From an uncultured SAR86 cluster bacterium (lineage in GTDB: Bacteria > Pseudomonadota > Gammaproteobacteria > Magnimaribacterales > D2472): DNA of 64,000 nt. A program made the translations under genes and the position numbers. Below are positions 53,917-62,644 of this stretch, piece by piece. The notes below the pieces were generated by a model. That model did not search any database. It had not been told where the DNA came from and saw nothing but the letters and a program-made list of their open reading frames with translations. The first letter of the stretch is position 1. Each line of letters opens with the position of its first letter. Location of the stretch: the NCBI GenBank assembly GCA_902602595.1, contig CACKRJ010000002.1:1-64000 (forward strand), given 5' to 3'.

Positions 53917-55242
53917 GTGATAAAAACCAACAAAGGCTTAGATTTACCAATCTCTGGAAGTCCATCTATGGATTTAGACTCGTCGACTGCGATAAATTCA
54001 GTTGCAATTCTAGGTGCAGATTATGTTGGTCTTAAGCCTACAATGATGGTTGATGAAGGTAATAGGGTTCAATCTGGACAAAAATTATTTGAAAATAAGA
54101 AAAATCCAGGAACATTTGTTACATCTCATGTATCGGGAGTTGTAACTTCAATCAATAGAGGTGAAAAAAGAAGATTTATTTCTCTAGTCATCGAAGAAGA
54201 TTCTTCAATAGATCCAATTAAATTTAATTTTGAGAATTACAATGATCACATTGATTTCTTAGTAGATACTGGTTCTCTTTCATATTTTAGAACGCGCCCA
54301 TATAACAGAATGCCTGTTCCAAGCGTTTTACCATCTGCTATATTTATAAATGCTTGTGATACAAATCCATTATCGGTTGATCCCTATTTATTAATGGAAT
54401 TGGATGAAGATCAAGACCTTTTTAATGTTGGTTTAAATTTCATAGCCTCTATTGATCCCAGTATTAGAGTTTTTTGTTCTTATCAAAATAAAAATTTTGA
54501 TCAATCTGTTACTGGTGTTACTTACACTCAGTTCGAAGGCCCACATCCAGCTGGACTAGTTGGGTCACATATACATTTTTTACATCCAGTTGGTCAAAAT
54601 CGATCTGTCTGGAATATTTCTTGGCAAGAGGTAATTTCTCTTGGATATCTTCTTGAAAATAAAATCCTACGTTCTGAAAAATTAATTTCTTTTGGTGGAC
54701 CCAATGTTCATGATCCAAAAATTTTAAAATTAAAATATGGTTCAAACTTATCAGAAGCTACAGCTGGTAAAGTTTTGGATAATTCTCGAATTATTTCAGG
54801 ATCTGTGCTTAATGGCCATACAGCAGAAAATATAATGAATTATTTAAGTGCATTTGATAATCAAGTATCTGTTTTACCGGATGAATCAAATGATATTTTA
54901 TTTAATTGGGCTATGCCTGGTTTAAAATTGCATTCGATGTTACCAGCTTTTATATCAAGTTGGATTAAACCAAATGAGTATAAATTTAATGTATCTATGA
55001 ATGGAGGAAATAGAGCTATCGTTCCCATATCTTCATATCAAGAAATAATGCCTTTAAATATTCTAACTACTCAAATGCTTAAGAGTTTAGTTACATTTGA
55101 CATCGAACTTGGTGAAAAACTTGGTGTTTTAGAACTTGCTCCTGAAGATTTAGCTTTGGCGAGTTATGTATGCCCAAGTAAATACGACTATCAGTCAATA
55201 TTGAGTTCTAATTTGGATAAAATGTATGAGGAATTTCAATGA
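53917..55242 (+). CDS. nqrA: Na+-translocating NADH:quinone reductase subunit A
   Basis: A 441-residue NqrA. The start is GTG at 53917 with AAGGG just upstream. The N-terminus IKTNKGLDLPISGSP and the segments GADYVGLKPTMMVDEGNRVQSGQKLF, TSHVSGVVTSINRGEKRRF and LDLGE-type C-terminal LAPEDLALASYVCPSKYDY are typical. The peripheral cytoplasmic subunit binds quinone. It opens the complete nqrABCDEF-apbE-nqrM operon after a 52-base gap that contains a TATAAT at 53885-53890. Confidence 0.95.
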   Translation: MIKTNKGLDLPISGSPSMDLDSSTAINSVAILGADYVGLKPTMMVDEGNRVQSGQKLFENKKNPGTFVTSHVSGVVTSINRGEKRRFISLVIEEDSSIDPIKFNFENYNDHIDFLVDTGSLSYFRTRPYNRMPVPSVLPSAIFINACDTNPLSVDPYLLMELDEDQDLFNVGLNFIASIDPSIRVFCSYQNKNFDQSVTGVTYTQFEGPHPAGLVGSHIHFLHPVGQNRSVWNISWQEVISLGYLLENKILRSEKLISFGGPNVHDPKILKLKYGSNLSEATAGKVLDNSRIISGSVLNGHTAENIMNYLSAFDNQVSVLPDESNDILFNWAMPGLKLHSMLPAFISSWIKPNEYKFNVSMNGGNRAIVPISSYQEIMPLNILTTQMLKSLVTFDIELGEKLGVLELAPEDLALASYVCPSKYDYQSILSSNLDKMYEEFQ

Positions 55243-56474
55243 AATCTTGGCTTAGATCAGTCAATGAAAGTATAAAACCGAGTTTTATGCCAGGCGGGGC
55301 CCAGGCTAAATGGTTCCCAATTTATGATGCTATTGAAAACTTTATCTTTTCGTCTACTCATAAAACATCAAATCCTATTCATGTTAGAGACTCGATAGAT
55401 ATTCAAAGAATTATGGTTATTGTCTGGCTTTCAGCATTTCCTGCAATGTTTTTTGGCATGTATAACATTGGTAATCAAACACTGGATTACTTAAATCTTG
55501 TTGGTATAGAGAATACAAATGATTGGCATCATATTTTTATTAATTTTGTTGGGTACACAAATAATACTTTTATGACCAAAATGTGGATAGGGGCTGTTTA
55601 TTTTATTCCAATATATGCAGTTACTTTCGCCGTAGGAATTCTTTGGGAAATTTTGTTTGCTGTTGTTCGCAAACATGAAATTAATGAAGGACTTTTTGTG
55701 TCATCTATTTTATTTGCTTTAAGTTGCCCCCCTGATTTACCTTTATGGCAAGCCGCTATGGGAATAACATTTGGTATTGTGATAGGTAAAGAAGTCTTTG
55801 GTGGAACTGGAAAAAATTTTTTAAATCCTGCTCTTACAGGAAGAGCTTTTTTATATTTTGCTTACCCATCTCAATTATCTGGCGACAAAGTATGGATTGC
55901 TGGTCTTTCTGATACTGGAATCACTCCTGAAGGTTTTAGTGGAGCTACCCCCCTTGGATATGCTGCTGAAGGTGGACTTCAGGGATTAAGTGATAATTTT
56001 TCATGGTTTGATGCTTTTGTAGGCAACATACCTGGCTCAGTTGGTGAAACATCTGTCATAGCTATTGCCATTGCTGCAACAATTCTGCTCGCAACTGGCG
56101 TGGCCTCATATCGAATTATTTTAGGAACAACTATTGGCATGCTTGTTATGTCATCAATTCTAAATATCGTTGGGTCAGACACCAATCCAATGTTCCAAGT
56201 TCCATGGTACTGGCATTTTGTAATCGGAAGCTTTGCTTTCGGTCTAGTTTTTATGGCCACAGAGCCCGTTTCTGGCTCTGGAACGAATATAGGAAGATGG
56301 ATCTATGGTGCATTAATTGGAGTTACAGTTGTTTTGATCAGAGTTATTAATCCGGCTTTTCCTGAAGGAATGATGTTAGCTATATTGTTTGCAAATCTTT
56401 TTGCTCCTGTAATAGATCATATGGTTGTATCAAATAACATTGCCAGACGTAAGAGGGCTCTTTCATATGAATGA
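55239..56474 (+). CDS. nqrB: Na+-translocating NADH:quinone reductase subunit B
   Basis: A 411-residue membrane subunit with about ten hydrophobic segments. The FMN attachment threonine is in EGFSGATPLGYAAEGG. GKNFLNPALTGRAFLYFAYP is another diagnostic segment, and the N-terminal PSFMPGGAQAKWFPIYDAIENF is canonical. It is the main Na+-conducting subunit. It overlaps nqrA by 4 and nqrC by 8 bases. Confidence 0.95.
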   Translation: MKSWLRSVNESIKPSFMPGGAQAKWFPIYDAIENFIFSSTHKTSNPIHVRDSIDIQRIMVIVWLSAFPAMFFGMYNIGNQTLDYLNLVGIENTNDWHHIFINFVGYTNNTFMTKMWIGAVYFIPIYAVTFAVGILWEILFAVVRKHEINEGLFVSSILFALSCPPDLPLWQAAMGITFGIVIGKEVFGGTGKNFLNPALTGRAFLYFAYPSQLSGDKVWIAGLSDTGITPEGFSGATPLGYAAEGGLQGLSDNFSWFDAFVGNIPGSVGETSVIAIAIAATILLATGVASYRIILGTTIGMLVMSSILNIVGSDTNPMFQVPWYWHFVIGSFAFGLVFMATEPVSGSGTNIGRWIYGALIGVTVVLIRVINPAFPEGMMLAILFANLFAPVIDHMVVSNNIARRKRALSYE

Positions 56475-57240
56475 TTCAGTGATAAAGACTCTCGCCGTCT
56501 CATTTCTTGTATGTCTGTTTTGCTCATTGGTAGTTTCATATGCTGCTGTTAGTTTGAGAGATATGCAAAATTTAAATAAATTAAATGATCAAAGAATAAA
56601 GATTTTAAAGACTGCTGCAATTTACAGCCCAGATGAATCAATCGAGTCACAGTTTGCAAGGCTCACTCCTAAATTTGTTAACTTTAGTACAGGTGATTTG
56701 TTAGATGAATATGGTGATTATGATATTAATACTTATGATCCAGTTTATTTCTCAAAGCAACCTGAACATTCTTCCCCAATCCCTGCATCTGAAGACATAG
56801 CGATAGTAAAGAATAAAGAAAATATTGGAAAGATTTACCTGCTTACTGATTCATCACAAAATCTTGAAAAGGTTATATTGCCCATAAGAGGTTATGGGTT
56901 ATGGGGTACTTTATTTGGATATATTGCAATAGATAAAGATCTTAATACTATCAGAGGACTCGAATTTTATGCTCATAAAGAAACTCCTGGACTAGGCGCA
57001 GAAGTTGACAATCCAAAATGGAAATCCTTGTGGGACGGAAAATCAATATATAAAGATGGTGAGGTTGAGATCGAAGTCATAAAAGGAAAAGTTGACCCAT
57101 CCAATCAGATGGCATCGTATCAAGTTGATGGCCTATCTGGCGCGACATTAACAAGTAGAGGTGTCACTAATATGTTGATATTTTGGTTTGGTAAAAGTGG
57201 TTATAAAGAAACGCTAAAAAATATAAATTATGACAGTTAA
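56467..57240 (+). CDS. nqrC: Na+-translocating NADH:quinone reductase subunit C
   Basis: A 257-residue protein from the ATG at 56467, 8 bases inside the nqrB end. An in-frame start further upstream (56425) would overlap nqrB by 50 bases and is not supported. One N-terminal membrane helix ([21 protein letters not shown]) precedes a periplasmic domain whose FMN-binding threonine is in [16 protein letters not shown]. The FMN is attached by ApbE, encoded in this operon. Confidence 0.94.
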   Translation: MNDSVIKTLAVSFLVCLFCSLVVSYAAVSLRDMQNLNKLNDQRIKILKTAAIYSPDESIESQFARLTPKFVNFSTGDLLDEYGDYDINTYDPVYFSKQPEHSSPIPASEDIAIVKNKENIGKIYLLTDSSQNLEKVILPIRGYGLWGTLFGYIAIDKDLNTIRGLEFYAHKETPGLGAEVDNPKWKSLWDGKSIYKDGEVEIEVIKGKVDPSNQMASYQVDGLSGATLTSRGVTNMLIFWFGKSGYKETLKNINYDS

Positions 57241-57916
57241 GCAGTATAAACAAATTCTTTCAAAACCTTTACTTGAAGAAAATCCAATTACACTTCAAAT
57301 TCTTGGAATATGTTCAGCACTTGCAGTTACAAGTAATCTCTTAGTAACTTTAGTAATGTGTGTTGCTCTAACTAGCGTTGTCTCATTTTCTAATCTTTTC
57401 ATTTCTATTATTCGTAACTATATTCCTAGTAGCGTAAGAATTATCGTCCAAATGACGATTATTGCATCTTTAGTGATTGTCGTAGATGAGCTTTTAAAAG
57501 CATATGATTATGAAACAAGTAAAAAACTCTCAGTTTTCGTTGGTTTGATAATTACAAATTGCATTGTTATGGGTAGAGCAGAAGCTTTCGCAATGAAAGA
57601 AAAACCTTTTGTTAGTTTTCTTGATGGTCTTGGCAATGGTTTGGGCTACAGCATAATTTTAATTGCTGTAGCTGTAGTCAGAGAGCTATTCGGTTCCGGA
57701 ACTTTGATGGGATATGAAATTTTACCTTTAGTTTCAAATGGTGGTTGGTACCCAGCAAATAATCTTTTATTACTTCCACCTAGTTCATTCATTTTGATTG
57801 GCTTGATGATATGGGGAATAAGAGCTTATAAAAAAGATCAAATCGAACCAAATGAGTACAAACTATCTAGGCATGCAACAGCTCCAGATTTAAGTAAAAA
57901 AGAATTAAATGTTTGA
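57230..57916 (+). CDS. nqrD: Na+-translocating NADH:quinone reductase subunit D
   Basis: A 228-residue membrane subunit with six helices. [20 protein letters not shown] and [18 protein letters not shown] are characteristic of the NqrD/RnfE family, in which the cysteine in TNCIVMGR helps ligate the intramembrane [2Fe-2S] cluster. It overlaps nqrC by 11 and nqrE by 8 bases. Confidence 0.94.
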   Translation: MTVKQYKQILSKPLLEENPITLQILGICSALAVTSNLLVTLVMCVALTSVVSFSNLFISIIRNYIPSSVRIIVQMTIIASLVIVVDELLKAYDYETSKKLSVFVGLIITNCIVMGRAEAFAMKEKPFVSFLDGLGNGLGYSIILIAVAVVRELFGSGTLMGYEILPLVSNGGWYPANNLLLLPPSSFILIGLMIWGIRAYKKDQIEPNEYKLSRHATAPDLSKKELNV

Positions 57917-58520
57917 ACACTATCTAAGCATTTTTATAACTACTGTTTTTATAGAGAATATTGCTTTGTCTGTTTTTCTGGGAATGTGTACATTTATAGC
58001 AATATCAAAGAAAATTGATGCTGCATTTGGTCTAGGAATAGCTGTCATTGTTGTATGTCTAATTACAGTTCCTCTCAATAATTTAATTTATAACTCAATT
58101 CTTAAAGAAGGTGCCCTTGCTTGGGCAGGACTTCCAGAAGCAAACTTAGAATTTGTCGGTTTAATTAGTTACATAGGAGTAATTGCTGCAGCTGTCCAGA
58201 TATTAGAAATGTTTTTAGACAAGTTTGTTCCAGCTTTATATAATGCATTAGGAGTCTTCTTACCTTTGATCACTGTAAATTGTGCAATTTTAGGTGCATC
58301 ACTATTCATGATAGAAAAAGATCTTAAGTTTGGTGAGAGTGTAGTCTATGGATTGGGTGCTGGCGTTGGTTGGGCAATGGCTATAGTGGTCTTAGCAGGT
58401 ATAAGGGAGAAATTAAAATATTCAGATATTCCTGATGGCTTGCAAGGGCTGGGAGTTACATTTTTAATAGTTGGCTTAATGAGTTTTGGTTTTATGTCAT
58501 TTGGCGGTATTTCACTTTAA
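57909..58520 (+). CDS. nqrE: Na+-translocating NADH:quinone reductase subunit E
   Basis: A 203-residue membrane subunit with six helices, the inverted homologue of Nqr[21 protein letters not shown] and [20 protein letters not shown] contain the two cysteine-bearing half-motifs (MCTF and NCAI). The end [22 protein letters not shown] is standard. It is followed after 29 bases by nqrF. Confidence 0.94.
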   Translation: MFEHYLSIFITTVFIENIALSVFLGMCTFIAISKKIDAAFGLGIAVIVVCLITVPLNNLIYNSILKEGALAWAGLPEANLEFVGLISYIGVIAAAVQILEMFLDKFVPALYNALGVFLPLITVNCAILGASLFMIEKDLKFGESVVYGLGAGVGWAMAIVVLAGIREKLKYSDIPDGLQGLGVTFLIVGLMSFGFMSFGGISL

Positions 58521-58549
58521 AAAATAAGATTAGTAACAATATATAAAAT

Positions 58550-59782
58550 ATGCAAATTGATTTATTTTTAGGTGTTCTCTCTTTTACGGGTGTGGTCCTT
58601 CTTTTAGTTGGAATTATTATTGCTGCACGCAGTCAATTGGTTAGTTCTGGTGATGTCTCGATTGAAATTAATGGAGATTCATCAAATCCAATTGTTGTTC
58701 CATCAGGTAACAAACTACTACAAACACTTGCAGAAAATAAGATTTTCTTATCTTCAGCATGCGGTGGAGGCGGGACATGCAGTCAATGTAAATGTCAAAT
58801 TTCAGAAGGTGGTGGATCCATACTTCCAACCGAAGAATCGCACTTTAATTCAAAAGAAAAAAAGGATGGCTGGAGACTATCTTGTCAGGTAGCAGTAAAG
58901 AATGATTTAAAGATTACCATTCCTGAAGAAGTATTTGGCGTTAAAGAGTGGGAGTGTGAAGTAATTTCAAATGATAATGTTGCAACATTCATAAAAGAAT
59001 TGGTTCTAAAACTTCCAGAAGGTGAAGAGGTAAATTTTAAAGCGGGTGGATACGTTCAACTCGAAGCTCCCGCATATAATAATCTTGATTATAAATCTTT
59101 TGATGTTGCTGATGAATACAGGGAAGATTGGGATAAATTTAAAATTTGGGATAACGTAGCAAATAACTCTGAACCTATAATTCGAGCATACTCAATGGCA
59201 AATTATCCAGATGAAAAGGGTGTTTTAAAGTTTAATATTAGAGTTGCAAGTCCTCCTCCTGGATCTACAGACATTCCACCTGGTTTAATGTCATCTTGGA
59301 CTTTTAATCTTAAACCGGGTGATAAAGTAAGAGTTTTTGGTCCATTTGGCGAATTCTTTGCTAAAAAAACCAATGCCGAAATGGTATTTATTGGGGGTGG
59401 AGCAGGCATGGCTCCAATGAGAGCACATATTTTTGATCAACTTCTTAGAATAAATAGCGATAGAAAGATTTCTTTTTGGTATGGAGCGAGAAGCCTTAAA
59501 GAAATGTTTTATGTTAATGATTTTAATGAACTAGCTGAAAAAAATAATAACTTTGATTGGCACGTTGCTTTGTCTGATCCGCAGCCAGAAGATGAATGGA
59601 ATGGTCTAACAGGATTTATTCATCAGGTTATTTATGATAATTATTTAAAATCTCATAAAGCTCCTGAAGATTGTGAATTCTATATGTGTGGTCCTCCAAT
59701 GATGAATAAGGCTTGTATTGACATGCTTATCAATCTTGGCGTTGAGCCAGAAAATATAATGCTCGATGACTTTGGTGGTTAG
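58550..59782 (+). CDS. nqrF: Na+-translocating NADH:quinone reductase subunit F
   Basis: A 410-residue protein with an N-terminal membrane helix (residues 5-25) and a [2Fe-2S] ferredoxin domain. The cluster cysteines are Cys71, Cys77, Cys80 ([13 protein letters not shown]) and Cys112. The FAD domain carries [13 protein letters not shown] and the NADH domain has [17 protein letters not shown] with the C-terminal [15 protein letters not shown] and DDFGG. It is the NADH-oxidising entry point of the complex. The nqrF stop is 8 bases before the apbE TTG start. Confidence 0.95.
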   Translation: MQIDLFLGVLSFTGVVLLLVGIIIAARSQLVSSGDVSIEINGDSSNPIVVPSGNKLLQTLAENKIFLSSACGGGGTCSQCKCQISEGGGSILPTEESHFNSKEKKDGWRLSCQVAVKNDLKITIPEEVFGVKEWECEVISNDNVATFIKELVLKLPEGEEVNFKAGGYVQLEAPAYNNLDYKSFDVADEYREDWDKFKIWDNVANNSEPIIRAYSMANYPDEKGVLKFNIRVASPPPGSTDIPPGLMSSWTFNLKPGDKVRVFGPFGEFFAKKTNAEMVFIGGGAGMAPMRAHIFDQLLRINSDRKISFWYGARSLKEMFYVNDFNELAEKNNNFDWHVALSDPQPEDEWNGLTGFIHQVIYDNYLKSHKAPEDCEFYMCGPPMMNKACIDMLINLGVEPENIMLDDFGG

Positions 59783-59790
59783 AACTTCAG

Positions 59791-60771
59791 TTGAATAGGC
59801 TAATTTTATCTAAATTATTAGCCCTAGCAGTAGGTATAGCGTGCGTATTTTTTGCCTTCAAATATAATAAGAATGCTCTCTATGAAACTTCTGGGTCAAT
59901 ATATGGAACTTATTGGAAATTAGTTTCAACAGAATATATATCTGATCCTCTAATTCAATCAATTAAACAAGAGCTAAATAGAATTGATTTTATTGCTTCA
60001 AACTATAAACCATCCTCAGAGCTATCAATTATTAATGCAGCACCTATAAATACAGAAATAGGTATTTCTTCAGATATGCATACTATTTTAAAATTTGCTG
60101 AAGATCTTCATCAATTATCAAATGGATATTACGATGTAACTATTGGATCGTTAATTATTAAAGAGGGATTTGGACCTGAATTTTCAATGACTGATGATGC
60201 TATTCCAGTTTCAAAAAAAAGATTTAATTTTTTAAACAATAATTCCATTACTAAAAATGATAATTTTCAGTTTGATTTATCATCAATTGCGAAAGGTTAC
60301 GCACTGGATTTAATTTCGAATCTTCTCATAAGAGCAAACAGAGATAATTATTTGATTGATATTGGCGGAGAAATAATAGTAAATGGATCTAAACATGGTG
60401 CACCATGGACTGTAGGTATCCAAAGTCCATCTGCTTTTAATAATCAATCAGATGCGCAAATTCAAAGTAACAAATTTTTAGCAATAGCTACCTCAGGAGA
60501 GTACAGAAACTTTAAATTAAATGATAATGGTGTTGTTACTAGCCACACATTTATTCCAGAAATTCAAAAATCATTAATCGATAAATCCTACTCTGTTACA
60601 GTTGTTTCAGAAAAATCATCAATGTTTGCTGATGCATGGGCTACAGCTCTTAATGCTCTTGGGCCGAATAAAGGTATTAAAGTTGCAAATGAGCATAACA
60701 TTTCAGTTATGTATATAATGCAAGAAAATAATATGATGATTAAGTCAAATTATTGGAATTATAATGATTGA
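59791..60771 (+). CDS. apbE: FAD:protein FMN transferase ApbE
   Basis: A 326-residue ApbE. The N-terminal hydrophobic segment (ILSKLLALAVGIACVFFAF) anchors it to the membrane. The usual lipobox is not clear, since the Cys is preceded by Gly-Ile-Ala. SGSIYGTYWKL, YDVTIGSL, FDLSSIAKGYALDLI, DIGGEIIVNG, the ATSGEYRNF segment and the metal/catalytic SVTVVSEKSSMFADAWATALNALG are family hallmarks. It transfers FMN to the threonines of NqrB and NqrC in this operon. The start is TTG at 59791. Its stop overlaps the nqrM ATG by 8 bases. Confidence 0.92.
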   Translation: MNRLILSKLLALAVGIACVFFAFKYNKNALYETSGSIYGTYWKLVSTEYISDPLIQSIKQELNRIDFIASNYKPSSELSIINAAPINTEIGISSDMHTILKFAEDLHQLSNGYYDVTIGSLIIKEGFGPEFSMTDDAIPVSKKRFNFLNNNSITKNDNFQFDLSSIAKGYALDLISNLLIRANRDNYLIDIGGEIIVNGSKHGAPWTVGIQSPSAFNNQSDAQIQSNKFLAIATSGEYRNFKLNDNGVVTSHTFIPEIQKSLIDKSYSVTVVSEKSSMFADAWATALNALGPNKGIKVANEHNISVMYIMQENNMMIKSNYWNYND

Positions 60772-60940
60772 ATTTTTATCAGTATTTCTGCTTATAGCTA
60801 TATCATTTGCTGCAATTTCAATTGGAGTCATCCTTAAAAATAAACCACTTCAGGGTAGTTGTGGCGGAATGGCAAATTTAGAGGAAGGTGCGTCCTGTCA
60901 AATATGCGGACGCACCAATACAGGGGGATGTGAAAACTAG
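60764..60940 (+). CDS. nqrM: NqrM, Na+-NQR maturation protein
   Basis: A 58-residue gene. A membrane helix (SVFLLIAISFAAISIGVIL) is followed by a cysteine-rich tail: Cys33 (QGSCGGM), Cys45 and Cys48 (SCQICGR) and Cys56. This is NqrM (former DUF539), needed to deliver iron for the intramembrane FeS centre of Na+-NQR, and it lies directly after apbE as in other gammaproteobacteria. Its stop (60938-60940) touches the stop of the convergent aceA gene. Confidence 0.93.
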   Translation: MIEFLSVFLLIAISFAAISIGVILKNKPLQGSCGGMANLEEGASCQICGRTNTGGCEN

Positions 60941-62527
60941 CTAGAACTGATTCATCGTATTATCTTTTCCTGATGCTTTAAGTGCTGCCTCACCAGCAAA
61001 ATATTCTTTATGATCGTCACCCATATCTGAGCCGGCCATATTTTGATGTTTCACACATGCTATTCCTTGACGGATTTCTTTTCTTTGAACACCTTTAACG
61101 TATCCAAGCATACCCATTTCACCAAAATATTTTTTTGCAAGATTGTCTGTAGATAAAGCTGCTGTATGGTATGTTGGCAGAGTAATTAAATGATGGAAAA
61201 TTCCAGCTTCTCTAGCCGCATCAGCTTGAAAAGTTTTTATCTTTTCGTCAGCTCGAATAGCAAGATCAGTGACATCATATTCTTCGTTCATTAAATTTTC
61301 TCTAGTATATTCAGATACATCCTCACCATCTTTCGACATAGCATCAAATACTTGTTGTCTAAAATTAAGAGTCCAATTAAATGAAGGGCTATTGTTGTAA
61401 ACGAGTTTTGCATTTGGAACTACTTTTTTAATTTCATCCATCATTGCTCCAATTTGACCAATATGAGGCTTTTCAGTTTCAATCCAAATTAAATCTGCAC
61501 CGTTTTGTAAACTAGTAATGGAATCGAGTATACAGCGTGCTTCGCCTGTTCCTTCTTTAAAACGATATAAGTTACTTGGAAGTCGTTTTGGTCGAACAAC
61601 TTTTCCATTTTGATTAATTAAAACATCTCCGTGATCTAATTGTGAGTGTTCAAGCTCTTCAACATCTAAAAATGAATTATATTGATCTCCTAAATCACCG
61701 ACTTCATGTGTTATAGCTATTTGTTTAGTCAATCCAGCGCCTAATGAGTCAGTTCTTGCTACTATAACTCCGTCATCTACTCCAAGTTCTAAAAAAGCGT
61801 ATCTTACTGCATTAATTTTTGCGAGAAAGTCTGCATGTGGGACAGTTACTTTTCCATCTTGGTGACCACACTGCTTTTCATCTGAAACTTGATTTTCAAT
61901 TTGAATGCAACATGCTCCTGCTTCAATCATTTGCTTTGCCATTAAATATGTTGCTTCTTCGTTACCGAATCCTGCATCAATATCAGCAATAATTGGAACA
62001 ATATGTGTTTTAAAATCGTCTATTTCCTTTTGAACTAATGGTTTTTCCTTATCACTAGCCTCATCTAGCTGCCTAAATAAACCTCCAAGTTCCCTGGCAT
62101 CAGCTTGTCTTAAGAACGTATAAAGTTCTTTTATAAGTGCTGCAACTGAAGTTTTTTCGTGCATAGACTGATCTGGAAGGGGTCCAAATTCAGATCGTAA
62201 TGCAGCAACCATCCAGCCTGAAAGATAAAGGTATCTCTTATCAGTCGTACCAAAGTGTTTTTTAATTGAAATTAATTTTTGTTGGCCAATAAAACCATGC
62301 CAGCATCCTAATGATTGTGTGTAAGCTGATGAATCTTTATCGTATTCATCCATATCCTTTCTCATCAATGATGCTGTATATTTAGCAATATCAATTCCTG
62401 ATTTAAACTGATTTTGCAGTCTCATCCTAGCTGCATACTCTGGATTTATAGAATCCCAGCTAGATTCAGAAAATTTTGGAATCTTATTTAACTTATCTAC
62501 TTCAGATGTAAAGTTTGTTTTTGACAT
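60941..62527 (-). CDS. aceA: isocitrate lyase (long form)
   Basis: A 528-residue isocitrate lyase, the length seen in the Pseudomonas-type long class. The active-site loop motif is SDEKQCGHQDGKVTVP, with the catalytic Cys in KQCGH. PIIADIDAGFGNEEATYLMAKQMIEAGACCIQIENQ and VARTDSLGAGLT are other active-site segments. It cleaves isocitrate to glyoxylate and succinate, allowing growth on acetyl-CoA from fatty acids, in line with the acyl-CoA dehydrogenases here. A malate synthase gene is not in the window. The gene has a 117-base upstream gap with a long inverted repeat. Confidence 0.93.
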   Translation of the reverse strand: MSKTNFTSEVDKLNKIPKFSESSWDSINPEYAARMRLQNQFKSGIDIAKYTASLMRKDMDEYDKDSSAYTQSLGCWHGFIGQQKLISIKKHFGTTDKRYLYLSGWMVAALRSEFGPLPDQSMHEKTSVAALIKELYTFLRQADARELGGLFRQLDEASDKEKPLVQKEIDDFKTHIVPIIADIDAGFGNEEATYLMAKQMIEAGACCIQIENQVSDEKQCGHQDGKVTVPHADFLAKINAVRYAFLELGVDDGVIVARTDSLGAGLTKQIAITHEVGDLGDQYNSFLDVEELEHSQLDHGDVLINQNGKVVRPKRLPSNLYRFKEGTGEARCILDSITSLQNGADLIWIETEKPHIGQIGAMMDEIKKVVPNAKLVYNNSPSFNWTLNFRQQVFDAMSKDGEDVSEYTRENLMNEEYDVTDLAIRADEKIKTFQADAAREAGIFHHLITLPTYHTAALSTDNLAKKYFGEMGMLGYVKGVQRKEIRQGIACVKHQNMAGSDMGDDHKEYFAGEAALKASGKDNTMNQF

Positions 62528-62565
62528 TATAGCCCCCCATGTATCAATGTAGTGAATTTGAATTT

Positions 62566-62616
62566 AAATACTATTAATTGTCAATATTATTTATAAATTC
62601 TATATTAATAGTATTT
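62566..62616. repeat. 13-bp perfect inverted repeat upstream of aceA
   Basis: AAATACTATTAAT (62566-62578) and its exact reverse complement (62604-62616) are 25 bases apart. They sit 39-89 bases before the aceA start, in the gap between purB and aceA. It could be two half-sites or a paired operator for a regulator of aceA. The rest of the 117-base gap shows only AT-rich promoter-like sequence and a small GTAGTT/AACTAC element at 62633-62645 over the purB stop. Confidence 0.5.
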
Positions 62617-62644
62617 TAAGAGATAAAATTTTGTAGTTAAACTA

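Noticed and set aside
55979..56260. 93-codon open frame on the minus strand
   Set aside because: It is antisense to nqrB, with no start context or family.
58608..58892. 94-codon open frame overlapping nqrF
   Set aside because: It is the +1 frame of nqrF; the ferredoxin cysteines are in the nqrF frame.
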